Assembly (NCBI RefSeq): GCF_004000945.1
Contig: NZ_BIMF01000002.1
Span: 248,001 to 312,000 of the forward strand
Length of the DNA: 64,000 bases
Origin: Paenibacillus lautus NBRC 15380
GTDB lineage: Bacteria; Bacillota; Bacilli; Paenibacillales; Paenibacillaceae
Direction of reading: 5' to 3'
The position numbers and the translations under genes are program-made. Shown here one piece after another: positions 7,794 through 16,205 of this stretch. Below the pieces are notes generated by a model. The model saw nothing but the letters and a program-made list of their open reading frames with translations, made no database searches and was not told the DNA's origin. Position 1 is the first letter of the stretch, and each line of letters starts with the position of its first letter.

Positions 7794-9254
7794 ATGTCAG
7801 ATCCATCTGCAATTGTTCGTAACACCCCAGAAGAAAGAGCTTTTACAATCAAGGACATTATGGCACCATTACTTGCCGTCATCATCGGCACCTTTATGGT
7901 CCTGTTGGACAGCACCGTCGTAAATGTCGCCGTACCTACGCTAGTTCAATATTTTGATAGCCCCCTGCATACCATTCAATGGTCGATAGCTGCATACACT
8001 CTGGCATTGTCAGCGGTTATCCCTCTCGCGGGTTGGCTGTCGGATAAATTTCAGCCTAAACGGGTGTTTCTCATATCGATCGGATTGTTTACGATAGGAT
8101 CCGTGTTATGTGCTTTTGCCCAGTCAGCCGAGCAGCTCATCGCCTTCCGGGTTATTCAGGGAATGGGGGGCGGCATGGTATCGCCGATCGGAATGGCCAT
8201 GGTGTACCGTTTGGCACCTCCGGATAAAAGAGGTTCTATTATAGGAATGTTTGGAATACCATTACTGCTTGCCCCAGCGCTCGGTCCCGTATTATCCGGA
8301 TGGTTGATTGAGTTTGTCAGCTGGCAATGGATTTTTCTGATCAATCTCCCCATTGGCATGATCGGATTATTCGTGGGAATCAAACATCTGCCTTCCTTTC
8401 CAGGAAAGGAGGCTCCATCCCTGGACATGGTTGGCATGATACTTGGGCCCGTGGCTTTTGCCATGATTACTTATGGGGTCAGTGAAGGAGGGGTAAGCTG
8501 GACTTCCACCAGAACGTTGTCCGGAATCATCATCGGCGGAATCGCGCTGCTTCTCTTCATTTGGTCCTGCTTACGGCAAAAACAACCGTTGCTTGAACTG
8601 CGTGCGTTCAAATCGGTTGATTTCACACGCGGTATCATCATCTCCTGGATCATGCAGGCCGCCATGTTCGGCTCCGTGCTTTTGTTCCCGCTGCTGCTCC
8701 AGCAGATTAGAGGTTTCACTCCGCTGACGACCGGGTTAATCCTGCTGCCACAGGCAGTCGGTTCCATGATCTTTATGCCTATGGCAGGCAAGCTGTTTGA
8801 TAAAGTGGGAGCACGTCCCCCGCTTGTGGCCGGAATGACACTGATGAGCATTGCATTGTTCACGATGTCCTTTGTTCGAATCGATACCCCTTTATTCCTT
8901 ATCATGATCGTGCTGTTTCTAATGGGCTCCGGCATGGGGTTATCGATGATGTCCCTAAATACGCATGTATTAAATGCAACGCCTAAGCACCTTGTAAGCC
9001 GGGTTACTCCACTTACAAGTGCGTCGCAGCAGGTGATCGCTTCTTTTGCCGTCGCAGGGTTCACTGGATATTTATCTTCCCGGATGACATCAAACCCGCC
9101 GAGTAACCCTGTTGGAACCAACCCGCTGGAATCCCATGCAGCCTCCTTCGCGGACACCTTTTTCCTGGCTGCCTGCATCGCATGTATGGGACTGGTTCTC
9201 AGCTTATTTCTTAGAAAACCAAAACCAATAACCAATGAATCTTCGTTCGATTAA
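7794..9254 (+). CDS. DHA2-family MFS drug efflux transporter (EmrB/QacA type)
   Basis: A 486-residue multi-pass exporter. The DHA2 signature LDSTVVNVAVPTL is in the first membrane segment (about residues 38-50), and loop 2-3 has GWLSDKFQPKRVF, the MFS motif A. ALGPVLSGWL matches the antiporter motif C. Hydrophobic segments continue to the C-terminus, as expected for 14 helices. It exports toxic organic compounds in exchange for protons at the membrane. Start ATG 7794 is preceded by AGTAGG; an in-frame TTG at 7761 lacks an SD. It is the first gene of an operon with a hydrolase and a TetR regulator. Confidence 0.9.
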   Translation: MSDPSAIVRNTPEERAFTIKDIMAPLLAVIIGTFMVLLDSTVVNVAVPTLVQYFDSPLHTIQWSIAAYTLALSAVIPLAGWLSDKFQPKRVFLISIGLFTIGSVLCAFAQSAEQLIAFRVIQGMGGGMVSPIGMAMVYRLAPPDKRGSIIGMFGIPLLLAPALGPVLSGWLIEFVSWQWIFLINLPIGMIGLFVGIKHLPSFPGKEAPSLDMVGMILGPVAFAMITYGVSEGGVSWTSTRTLSGIIIGGIALLLFIWSCLRQKQPLLELRAFKSVDFTRGIIISWIMQAAMFGSVLLFPLLLQQIRGFTPLTTGLILLPQAVGSMIFMPMAGKLFDKVGARPPLVAGMTLMSIALFTMSFVRIDTPLFLIMIVLFLMGSGMGLSMMSLNTHVLNATPKHLVSRVTPLTSASQQVIASFAVAGFTGYLSSRMTSNPPSNPVGTNPLESHAASFADTFFLAACIACMGLVLSLFLRKPKPITNESSFD

Positions 9255-9306
9255 AAGGCAGATATCGAATCAACCACAATAACCGTTAAACATAGGAGGA
9301 ACTTAC

Positions 9307-10758
9307 TTGAGATTCGGAGAAATGGTTATCATACTATTCATTATCGCTCTGGCTATAGCAACGATTTGGGGACCCCGATCGAAGAAAAGCCGGCTGATTT
9401 ACTCGTTAATCGCGCTATATATCGTTACGGTTGTGCAGATCATCGTGGAGGATTGCCGATGGCAAATGATTCCTTGTTATGCGGCTTCCGTTATCCTGAC
9501 GATTTGCATCATTTTTAGAAAACATGAAAAACAACAACGCAGTAAGAGCAAGAGAAGGTGGATAGCCTGGTTGTGGACCACGATGTTGTTCTTTTACGCA
9601 TCGGTCATGGTCGCATTGCCGCTCTTGCTCCCCGTATTCACATTTAATCAACCTCAAGGGCCCTATTCTGTGGGAACATCGATATACCATTTTATTGACA
9701 ATGACCGGCCCGATGAGTACTCAGCCGATCCGACGGATCACCGCGAGCTGATGGTACAGTTATGGTATCCTTCCGAGCCCGAAACGGGGGAAGAAGCCGC
9801 ACCCTATATCCGTGATGTTGCAGCGATTACACAAGGTCTCGAACAGGCCTTGTCCTTTCCTGCCTGGACGTTAAGCCATCTGGGTCTCGTGGAGTCCCAT
9901 GCCTACAGCAATGCCCCGCTGTCCTCCATGGAGCAGGAATATCCGATCTTGATCTTTTCACACGGCATGACGGGTTTCCGCAACCAGAATACCTTCCAGA
10001 TCGAAGAGCTGGCCAGCCATGGATATATCGTGGTCGGAATCGACCATGCCTATGATGCGGCTGCAACCGTATACCCGGACGGCCGGGAGATTCTGATCAA
10101 CAAGCACCAGCTTTCAGGTTTTGAAGCGCTTGACGAGCACATGACATTATGGACTCAGGATGTATCCTTTATTTTGAATCGGCTCGAACAATTGAATAGA
10201 CAGGATGAGCAGGACCGTTTTACAGGCCGTCTTGATCTGGAGCGAATCGGCATGTTTGGACATTCTTACGGCGGTGCCACTGCAGCCCAGATACTGCTGA
10301 AGGATGCTCGGATCAAGGCTGCGATCAATATGGATGGAACCTTATATGGAGACCCCATGCCGAGCACGGGACTTAATAAGCCATATTTACAGATGAATGG
10401 TGAGAAGAGTATCGATAAGTCGATATTCGATAACTCGCTGGATCAAGCCATGGCACAAAGCGGCCATACACGAGAGTATTACGAAGATTTTTGGGAGGAG
10501 ACGGTAAGGCGTCGCATGAATGCTCTGCAGGGAGGCGGATACACAATGACGATTCCGCATACTTCCCATATGAGTTATACGGATTTTCATCTATTCTCTC
10601 CGCTGCTGCCTAACCCGGGAGAGGATCCAAAATCGGTTCATCGCATCATAAACGAGGTAAGCGTTGCTTTCTTTGACCAGCATCTCAAGGGAATACGGAA
10701 TAACGCCATGGAAGAACTGTCGAAGAAATATCCGGATATCGAGCTAGTTCAAGATTAA
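9307..10758 (+). CDS. Membrane-anchored alpha/beta hydrolase, PAF-acetylhydrolase-like
   Basis: A 483-residue protein starting at TTG 9307, six bases after AGGAGGA. The first 110 residues contain about four hydrophobic segments. The rest is a hydrolase with an oxyanion strand (YPILIFSHGMTGFRN) and the nucleophile elbow GHSYGG with Ser320; a late His (TIPHTSHMSYTDF) could complete the triad. This pattern resembles platelet-activating-factor acetylhydrolase/lipase family proteins of Paenibacillus. It would cleave an ester, perhaps a lipid, lactone or acylated drug; the substrate is unknown. It lies 52 bases downstream of the efflux gene, so a detoxification role is plausible. Confidence 0.8.
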   Translation: MRFGEMVIILFIIALAIATIWGPRSKKSRLIYSLIALYIVTVVQIIVEDCRWQMIPCYAASVILTICIIFRKHEKQQRSKSKRRWIAWLWTTMLFFYASVMVALPLLLPVFTFNQPQGPYSVGTSIYHFIDNDRPDEYSADPTDHRELMVQLWYPSEPETGEEAAPYIRDVAAITQGLEQALSFPAWTLSHLGLVESHAYSNAPLSSMEQEYPILIFSHGMTGFRNQNTFQIEELASHGYIVVGIDHAYDAAATVYPDGREILINKHQLSGFEALDEHMTLWTQDVSFILNRLEQLNRQDEQDRFTGRLDLERIGMFGHSYGGATAAQILLKDARIKAAINMDGTLYGDPMPSTGLNKPYLQMNGEKSIDKSIFDNSLDQAMAQSGHTREYYEDFWEETVRRRMNALQGGGYTMTIPHTSHMSYTDFHLFSPLLPNPGEDPKSVHRIINEVSVAFFDQHLKGIRNNAMEELSKKYPDIELVQD

Positions 10759-10852
10759 GGCACCTTTCTTATGCCTGTGGATTAGCTCTGCAAAAAACGA
10801 TATGATAGTGATCGAATCCGGTTTATTTGTACATCGTTAAGGGGGCCGCGCT

Positions 10853-11740
10853 ATGAGTTTGTTAAAAGAAAAAATATTGCAATCGGCTATTCGTTCCTTT
10901 GCCGAAAAAGGATACCAAGCGACTTCGATTCAAGATATCGCAGATGATTGCAGCATCGCTAAAGGCTCAATCTATAAATACTATGGTTCCAAAGAAGAGC
11001 TGTACATCCGTATTCTGGAGAAACGACAGCAAGATATGATTGATGCCGTAGAGAAGATCCGCAAAAAAGGCTTATCCCGCAGGGAAACATTTATTGAGGA
11101 GATCGCTTACCAGTTCGATTTTTTCATTGAGCATGGATATTATATTTCGCGTGATCACAACGAGCTCCCACCGGCGAACAGTGACAAGATCGGCACCGTC
11201 ATTCATCAGCTCCAATTGAATATGTTTCGTTATTACCAGGATATTTTGCTCCGTCATTACGAGAATTCCATAGCGGAATGGAAATGGGATGCTACGGCCG
11301 TCTTTAACGGATTGATCCGAGAGTATACCTTTCATGTATTGTTTGGATTCAAACCGCTCATTCAAAAGGAATTGGCTGTTTTCATCGCTGAGCGAATGGA
11401 TGATCTCGTGCTGGGATTGGAACAACGTGCTCCCCGTCCCCTGCTCACCGACGAACTTATGAAGGAATATTCGATGATTGATTTAGAAGCACTTACCTAT
11501 ACGCAGGAAATACGAAGAACGGCGTTGATGGATACAATCGAGTCGATTATTCCGGATATGTCCATAACGAACTCCAGAAAAAAAGACTTGTCTGAGGTAA
11601 CGGCGATGCTCCGGGAAGAGTTCACCGCAGAACGTCCCCGACACTTTTTGATCCAAGCGCTGCTAAAGGATCTCTATTCGGAGAATGAGCTAGCTTTTTA
11701 CACGAATCAATTGCAGCAGTTGATTCGAGAAAGCCATTGA
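10853..11740 (+). CDS. TetR/AcrR family regulator, long C-terminal domain
   Basis: A 295-residue regulator, SD AAGGGGG 7 nt before ATG. The N-terminal helix-turn-helix is canonical (ILQSAIRSFAEKGYQATS, IQDIADDCSIAKGSIYKYYG, SKEELY). The C-terminal part is about 100 residues longer than in typical TetR proteins, and its last 90 residues have no TetR-like features I recognise. It closes the MFS-hydrolase operon and is the likely ligand-responsive repressor acting at 7685-7702. The 94-base gap before it could hold a weak separate promoter. Confidence 0.85.
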   Translation: MSLLKEKILQSAIRSFAEKGYQATSIQDIADDCSIAKGSIYKYYGSKEELYIRILEKRQQDMIDAVEKIRKKGLSRRETFIEEIAYQFDFFIEHGYYISRDHNELPPANSDKIGTVIHQLQLNMFRYYQDILLRHYENSIAEWKWDATAVFNGLIREYTFHVLFGFKPLIQKELAVFIAERMDDLVLGLEQRAPRPLLTDELMKEYSMIDLEALTYTQEIRRTALMDTIESIIPDMSITNSRKKDLSEVTAMLREEFTAERPRHFLIQALLKDLYSENELAFYTNQLQQLIRESH

Positions 11741-11804
11741 CGGGATAACCGAGGGGGCCATGTCGGCCTCTTCACGAAATGGAATCAATCCGCGGAATCA
11801 TTCA

Positions 11805-11843
11805 AAAGAAAAGAAGTTGCATACTTTGCGGCTTCTTTTCTTT
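11805..11843 (+). terminator. Terminator of the MFS operon
   Basis: AAAGAAAAGAAG pairs with CTTCTTTTCTTT across a 15-base loop; the stem itself supplies the T-rich 3' side. A second GC-rich hairpin (about 11750-11770) precedes it. Confidence 0.65.
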
Positions 11844-12306
11844 AGGCACATATGATGTCACCTGTATTCGAGCTTCGTTCGGTTGTCCCCATTCAATGCA
11901 TCTCCCCGCCCCCTGCTTGTTCTAACTCCAGTTCCCTGCACGTCCCCATAAGCATAATGCTTGAAATTGTAAATAAGATCATCATGACATTCCTCATCAT
12001 ACATCCCCTTCTTATATGTTCAATTAACCCCAGTCTAAACCATAATGAAAGTTTCACCTATCGATTAACCTTTCTACAAGCTTACATTGTTGTAAGACAC
12101 TCTGATGAGTCCATTTGGAATCAAGCGATGGAAGGGCTTTATTTGACCGGCTACTGGGAGGGCTAGGTATACTGTAAGAACGTCTAGTTGATATTACAAC
12201 GAAATGTAAAAAAGCTGCCGCTAATCAGCGGACAGCTTTTTTTTGAAATACCCTATTAAGGAAAACATACTCCCGTTCCTTCTCGGGATAACGGTCTTGT
12301 TGTTCC
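11844..12306. other. Intergenic region with no supported gene
   Basis: Between converging operons. A frame at 11852-12166 is open, but it lacks an SD and its composition is unlike coding sequence here. I see only the terminator at 12208-12244 in this stretch. Confidence 0.6.
12208..12244 (-). terminator. Terminator of the ABC-F gene
   Basis: Hairpin AGCTG(CCGCT-AATC-AGCGG)ACAGCT with A-rich 5' and T-rich 3' flanks on both strands, so it can work in both directions. Confidence 0.75.
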
Positions 12307-13803
12307 TTAAATTTCTTGATTGCCATCAAACTCAACGATCTTTGTCGCCACATTGTCGCAAAATGCACGATCATGCTCCACGAACAGAATTGTCGGTGCA
12401 AACTCGAGCAATAGCTCTTCAATTTGCATACGAGAGATAACATCGATAAAATTAAGCGGTTCATCCCAAACATACAAATGAGCATGCTCACTAAGGCTTT
12501 TAGCGATCAGCACCTTCTTCTTCTGTCCCCCGCTATAAGTCGAAATATCCTTTTCAAATTGAAGTCTGGAGAAATCGAGCTTTCGCAGTATGGATTTAAA
12601 CAGGCTTTCATCAATCCCGCTGCTTATGGCATAGTCCGTCAAACTGCCTTGAAGATGGGACGTGTCCTGAGATACATAGGATATCTTAAGTTGGCTATCC
12701 CTGCTGAAATGACCCGTGCACTGCATCTCTTCTCCGCATATCAGCTTAAGGATACTGGATTTACCTGAACCGTTTTTACCCGAAAGGGCAATCCGGTCCC
12801 CTTTTTCAATCGTAAAACTCAGGTTTTCACACACCGTCTTAGGGCCATATGAAAGAGAGACACGCTCAAGCTCGACCAGCTGTTTTTTATGATAATCGAG
12901 TTGGAACATCTGCAGACTCTCGGAACTCTCGATATTTTTAAGCAGCTTCGATTTTTCATCAATGGCGGACTGCTGTCGCTGCTCCAGGTTTTTGGAGCGT
13001 TTCATCATTTTAGCTGCCTTATGGCCGATATAACCTTTATCTACTTTGGAGCCTGAATTTCTGGTGCCGTTTTTGGATTTTTCCACTTCGTGCGACCAAT
13101 TCCCCGTCCTTCTGGCAGAATCGGTTAAACGTTTAATATCTTTCCTGAGTTTCTCATCACTGGCAAGCTCAAATTGATCCTGTCGCTTTTTATTTTCCCA
13201 CCATGCGGAAAAATTGCCTTTTTGGATCTCGATATTGGTTTTATTGATGGACAGGATGTGGTCTACGCAGTGATCTAGGAATGATCTATCGTGAGACACC
13301 AGAATAAATCCGCTTTTCTTGCTGAGATAATCGCTGATCAATTTTCTTGCATGCATATCCAGATGATTGGTCGGTTCGTCAATCAAAAGGAAGCGGTTCT
13401 CCTTGATAAACAGCGCAGCCAGCATCACTTTGGTCTGCTCTCCGCTGGATAATGATGCAAAAGGCCGGTATAGCACATCTTCCGAAACCTTCAACAAGTT
13501 AAGCTCGCGCACGATTTGCCAATGTACATACTCCGGATAGATCTCCTCGATAACATCCAGAGTGAGATATTCCTTGTTCTCGACATGATAAGGGAAGTAT
13601 TCGAAGCTCACGGAGGCCGAAATATTCCCGCTGTATTCGTATTTGCCTAGCAGCAGATTGAGAAACGTGGTTTTCCCCCTGCCGTTTCTGCCGGTAAATC
13701 CTAATTTCCAATCGGTATCGATTTGAAAGCTCACCTGTTCGAATATCGGATCAAAACTGCTCTCATAAGCAAACGAAAGGTTTGAAACATTGATTAATGA
13801 CAT
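12307..13803 (-). CDS. ABC-F ribosomal protection protein, Lsa/Vga type
   Basis: A 498-residue soluble protein with two ABC domains and no membrane segment. Domain 1 has Walker A GRNGRGKTT, signature LSSGEQTK and Walker B LLIDEPTNHLD; domain 2 has GKNGSGKSS, YSGGQKKK and VWDEPLNFID. The linker of about 80 residues between them is rich in Lys/Arg, as in proteins that reach into the ribosome. The N-terminus (MSLINVSNLSFAYE, FTGRNGRGKTTFLNLL) is strongly Lsa-like; that family dislodges lincosamides, streptogramin A and pleuromutilins from the ribosome. Start ATG 13803 is 9 nt after AGAGGA. The leader upstream carries a terminator and a short ORF, suggesting drug-induced antitermination. Confidence 0.88.
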   Translation of the reverse strand: MSLINVSNLSFAYESSFDPIFEQVSFQIDTDWKLGFTGRNGRGKTTFLNLLLGKYEYSGNISASVSFEYFPYHVENKEYLTLDVIEEIYPEYVHWQIVRELNLLKVSEDVLYRPFASLSSGEQTKVMLAALFIKENRFLLIDEPTNHLDMHARKLISDYLSKKSGFILVSHDRSFLDHCVDHILSINKTNIEIQKGNFSAWWENKKRQDQFELASDEKLRKDIKRLTDSARRTGNWSHEVEKSKNGTRNSGSKVDKGYIGHKAAKMMKRSKNLEQRQQSAIDEKSKLLKNIESSESLQMFQLDYHKKQLVELERVSLSYGPKTVCENLSFTIEKGDRIALSGKNGSGKSSILKLICGEEMQCTGHFSRDSQLKISYVSQDTSHLQGSLTDYAISSGIDESLFKSILRKLDFSRLQFEKDISTYSGGQKKKVLIAKSLSEHAHLYVWDEPLNFIDVISRMQIEELLLEFAPTILFVEHDRAFCDNVATKIVEFDGNQEI

Positions 13804-13837
13804 TTTCATCATTCCTCTACGGTAAAATTTCAGAACG

Positions 13838-13881
13838 AAAAAAAAGCGCAAAAACACCAGAATCCGGTGCTTTTTACGCTT
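13838..13881 (-). terminator. Leader terminator (candidate attenuator) upstream of the ABC-F gene
   Basis: On the minus strand AAGCG-TAAAAA-GCACC pairs with GGTGT-TTTTT-GCGCTT, then eight T. It lies 35 bases before the ABC-F start and downstream of a small ORF, so it stands between promoter and gene. That placement fits transcription attenuation, not the end of another gene. Confidence 0.7.
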
Positions 13882-13929
13882 ACGTTAACCAACTATACCA
13901 TAAAGAAACAAGCGACGATCTAGCTATCG

Positions 13930-14058
13930 CTACGTTTGTCTGCATATAAGTATAGAAGGATAAAGTTCCGGTATCTGATTGGTTATGGTGTGAACCTTGC
14001 CTATGTTTCCCAGTATCGACAGGTTCACATAAACATCTACAACCTCTAATTCAGTCAT
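13930..14058 (-). CDS. 42-residue leader ORF upstream of the ABC-F gene
   Basis: ATG 14058 follows a near-perfect SD (AAGGAGGG) by 8 nt and reads 42 codons to TAG: it begins MTELEVVDVYVNLSILGNIG and ends ILICRQT. The SD is among the best in the window, so translation is likely. The ORF ends 48 bases before the terminator hairpin. It could be a regulatory leader peptide whose stalled ribosome prevents terminator folding, or an independent small protein; leader peptides known for this class are usually shorter. I do not recognise the peptide. Confidence 0.55.
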   Translation of the reverse strand: MTELEVVDVYVNLSILGNIGKVHTITNQIPELYPSILICRQT

Positions 14059-14107
14059 CGCTTTATCCCTCCTTGAACCGATCCCGTTATCGTGTGAATA
14101 TTAAAAA

Positions 14108-14136
14108 ACTTAACATGAATGCCACCTATTGGTCAA
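14108..14136 (-). promoter_or_regulatory. Probable promoter of the ABC-F leader
   Basis: TTGACC (14131-14136), 17 bases, TTAAGT (14108-14113) on the minus strand. The -10 is weak. It would give a leader of about 300 nt. Confidence 0.4.
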
Positions 14137-14223
14137 CCTGTGTGGAGTTACATCGAAGCATAATTCAGAATAATGACTTCTCGGTTCTGATCATCTCGGC
14201 AAAAAAGATCCGACCTAACGATC

Positions 14224-14252
14224 TTGCGCATTTAACTAGTAGCTGATAGGAT
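14224..14252 (+). promoter_or_regulatory. Possible mscL promoter
   Basis: TTGCGC (14224-14229), 17 bases, TAGGAT (14247-14252), 60 bases before the mscL start; both hexamers are imperfect. Confidence 0.35.
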
Positions 14253-14311
14253 AATTCGAGTGGTAGATGAATTGCCACCCTACATTTTGGATTAAAAGCA
14301 GGTGACTTATT

Positions 14312-14710
14312 ATGAATTTGTTAAAAGAATTTAAGACCTTTGCGCTTAAGGGGAACGTGCTCGATTTAGCCATTGGGGTTATCATTGGTGCTGCTTTCGG
14401 CAAAATCGTATCCTCATTGGTGAGTGATATCATTATGCCGGTGATTGGATTGATTCTTGGCGGAGTGGATCTATCAGGGCTGAAGGCTACAATCGAGGAT
14501 GCAACCCTGACGTATGGAGTGTTTCTTCAAACGGTTGTGGACTTCCTGATCGTCTCCTTCTCGATCTTCATGTTCATCCGTACACTGAACCGCTTCAAAC
14601 GCAAAGAAGAAACAAAGGCTGAAGAACCGCCGGCTCCATCGAAGGAAGAACTATTGTTGACTGAAATTCGCGATTTACTGAAACAACAAAGTAAGGCTTC
14701 CGAAAAATAA
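14312..14710 (+). CDS. mscL: Large-conductance mechanosensitive channel MscL
   Basis: A 132-residue channel subunit, the usual length for the family. The first membrane helix and pore motif are clear ([21 protein letters not shown], residues about 10-30, then [21 protein letters not shown]), followed by the periplasmic-type loop and TM2 ([19 protein letters not shown], about 75-93). The C-terminus carries the RKEE...[15 protein letters not shown] helical bundle. It forms a pentamer that opens under membrane tension and releases solutes on osmotic downshock. SD AGGTGA lies 6-8 nt before ATG. Single-gene unit. Confidence 0.97.
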   Translation: MNLLKEFKTFALKGNVLDLAIGVIIGAAFGKIVSSLVSDIIMPVIGLILGGVDLSGLKATIEDATLTYGVFLQTVVDFLIVSFSIFMFIRTLNRFKRKEETKAEEPPAPSKEELLLTEIRDLLKQQSKASEK

Positions 14711-14725
14711 TATGCATTCGATCTG

Positions 14726-14767
14726 GAGAGTGTGTTTTCGATATGAGAACACACTCTCTTTTTTTCT
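14726..14767 (+). terminator. mscL terminator
   Basis: GAGAGTGTGTT/AACACACTCTC, an 11-bp perfect stem with an 11-base loop and a long T run. Confidence 0.9.
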
Positions 14768-14951
14768 CCTTCTTCCAGGTCTCTCCCATAGGAATACAAA
14801 CGCCCGCCATATCCTCCCATTCATGTTTGATTGACAGATCATGCCAAATAGAATTATAATCCTTACTAAACCTAGTAATATAGTATAGATTATAATTTAG
14901 AGACAGATCACCCACACCGTATGGGGCTGTCCATAAAGGGAGATGTGGTAT

Positions 14952-15413
14952 ATGCCGAGTGTTCAAACGTTCAAAGCAACTGCCCATTTGCAAGAAGGGG
15001 TAAAAGTTGTTACTACTGTAAGGCAGTTCGAGTTAGTCATCGATGAGCCGAAAAGCCTTGGAGGTACGGATACCGGAATGAACCCCGTTGAAGCTCTGCT
15101 TGCCTCCCTGGGGGCATGCCAATCGATCGTGGCCCGTGTATATGCGCCAAAATTCGATGTGATCCTTGAAGATTTCAGAGTTGAGGTAGAAGGCGACCTG
15201 GACCTGGACGGATTCTTTAACCGCTCTGACGTACGTCCAGGATACTCCGATATTCGGTACACGTTCTACATCAAAACGCCTTCGTCCGCCGAGAAGGTTG
15301 AGCAGTTCGTTGAATTCCTGGAGAGTAAATGCCCTGTGGGCGATACGATAGCTGCACCGGTACATTTGAAGCTAAATCGCATCGTCATCGAGAACGAAGT
15401 GACAAATTCTTAA
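14952..15413 (+). CDS. OsmC/Ohr family peroxiredoxin-like protein
   Basis: A 153-residue protein of the OsmC fold. The two redox cysteines are present: Cys56 in SLGACQSIV and Cys127 in ESKCPVGD, at the spacing typical of the family; a glutamate in NPVEALLASLG supports peroxide chemistry. It would reduce organic hydroperoxides with a dithiol partner in the cytosol. Start ATG 14952 has GGGAG 9 nt upstream; an ATG at 14943 abuts the SD. Two copies of the self-complementary octamer ATTATAAT (14853-14860, 14889-14896) flank an inverted repeat TACTA-N4-TAGTA upstream, which might be regulatory, but it does not match the PerR or OhrR box I know. Confidence 0.88.
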   Translation: MPSVQTFKATAHLQEGVKVVTTVRQFELVIDEPKSLGGTDTGMNPVEALLASLGACQSIVARVYAPKFDVILEDFRVEVEGDLDLDGFFNRSDVRPGYSDIRYTFYIKTPSSAEKVEQFVEFLESKCPVGDTIAAPVHLKLNRIVIENEVTNS

Positions 15414-15428
15414 TGCATCTACATATAA

Positions 15429-15471
15429 GGGCTGCCAGGTTGCACAAAGCAACTTAGCAGCCCTTCTTTTT
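15429..15471 (+). terminator. Terminator of the OsmC gene
   Basis: GGGCTGC/GCAGCCC closing a loop that itself holds GTTGC/GCAAC, then TTCTTTTT. Confidence 0.8.
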
Positions 15472-15512
15472 CATCGTTATCTATACGATGGATTGTCCCA
15501 TAGATAATTGGA

Positions 15513-16061
15513 TTATTTGTTGTGAACAGCATAAAGGAAACGGCAATAACCGATCTCAGCCGCATTTTTCATCAGTTCTAGATTTAGCCAGGCTGCCAAT
15601 TCATGAAAAGGCTTATCCGTGAAAGGCCATAACGTTCGTTCCGTAGAAAGGAACGCTTCGTCCGTCAAAGCCGACATTTCCCGTTTCCACTCGGTGCTCA
15701 ATTCATTTATTCTATCCCTGGTCTCTTGGATGTTACCCATAGAATGGATCTCTTCACGGGCCAATGTCCCACTGCCGAATGAATGATTCAGCACCATAGA
15801 CCACCAGTATGTGATATGCCATGTCAGCCATGATATATTCGGCGGGCCAATTTCATACTCCTCGGATTCCGGCCATTCTGCCAGCCAGATTTCAGATTCA
15901 CGGTAAACATGGAGTCCCTTTGAAGCAGGTCGCCAATGAAACTCCTCGTCTTGAAGCCCCGTGAGATGCAAGTCGAGCAACTGCCAAGCGATTTGGAACT
16001 GGAAATCAAGAGTACTTCGAATGACTCCGGTCGGATTAGGTGAAAAATGTCCATCTTGCAT
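15513..16061 (-). CDS. DinB-superfamily protein
   Basis: A 182-residue protein with the four-helix DinB/YfiT fold: FQIAWQLLDLHLTGLQDEEFH WRP near the N-terminus, then SWLTWHITYWWSMVLNHSF with a metal-ligand-like His, and FHELAAWLNLELMKNAAEIG near the C-terminus. The family includes thiol-dependent metal enzymes and stress-induced proteins; the exact function here is unknown. SD GGAGG lies 6 nt before ATG. It has a strong promoter overlapped by an inverted repeat, so it is probably controlled by a repressor encoded elsewhere. Confidence 0.8.
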   Translation of the reverse strand: MQDGHFSPNPTGVIRSTLDFQFQIAWQLLDLHLTGLQDEEFHWRPASKGLHVYRESEIWLAEWPESEEYEIGPPNISWLTWHITYWWSMVLNHSFGSGTLAREEIHSMGNIQETRDRINELSTEWKREMSALTDEAFLSTERTLWPFTDKPFHELAAWLNLELMKNAAEIGYCRFLYAVHNK

Positions 16062-16117
16062 TCTACCCCTCCATTCTGCGCATATTTATAAACGTTGTTT
16101 ATTTTTGTCTATTATTT

Positions 16118-16144
16118 AACAAACATAATAAAGTATTGTTTGTT
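16118..16144. promoter_or_regulatory. Inverted repeat over the DinB promoter
   Basis: AACAAACA (16118-16125) and TGTTTGTT (16137-16144) form a perfect 8-bp inverted repeat with an 11-base spacer. It covers the -10 and part of the spacer of the promoter at 16125-16153. Confidence 0.5.
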
Positions 16145-16153
16145 TAATGTCAA
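16125..16153 (-). promoter_or_regulatory. Promoter of the DinB-like gene
   Basis: TTGACA (16148-16153), 17 bases, TATTAT (16125-16130) on the minus strand; 64 bases before the start codon. Confidence 0.7.
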
Positions 16154-16178
16154 CATATATCCGTAGAATAACTAATAC

Positions 16179-16204
16179 AAAAAAGCCGCAATTATTATGC
16201 GGCT
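16179..16204 (-). terminator. Terminator of the polyketide cluster
   Basis: AGCCGCA/TGCGGCT with a 7-base loop and following T run on the minus strand, directly after the flavoprotein stop codon. Confidence 0.8.
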
Positions 16205-16205
16205 A

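Noticed and set aside
8471-9235. 254-codon frame antisense to the MFS gene, and similar long antisense frames in other genes
   Set aside because: They are shadows of a true gene on the other strand: no SD, no fold-like patterns, and the sense gene is well supported.
11852-12166. Open frame of 104 codons in the gap after the MFS operon
   Set aside because: No SD, unusual composition (many Cys, Ser and Ile), and it begins inside the terminator region; it is not a credible gene.
14853-14896. Paired ATTATAAT octamers upstream of the OsmC gene as PerR boxes
   Set aside because: Neither copy extends to the TTATAAT-N-ATTATAA form, and the spacing is not that of known PerR or OhrR sites.
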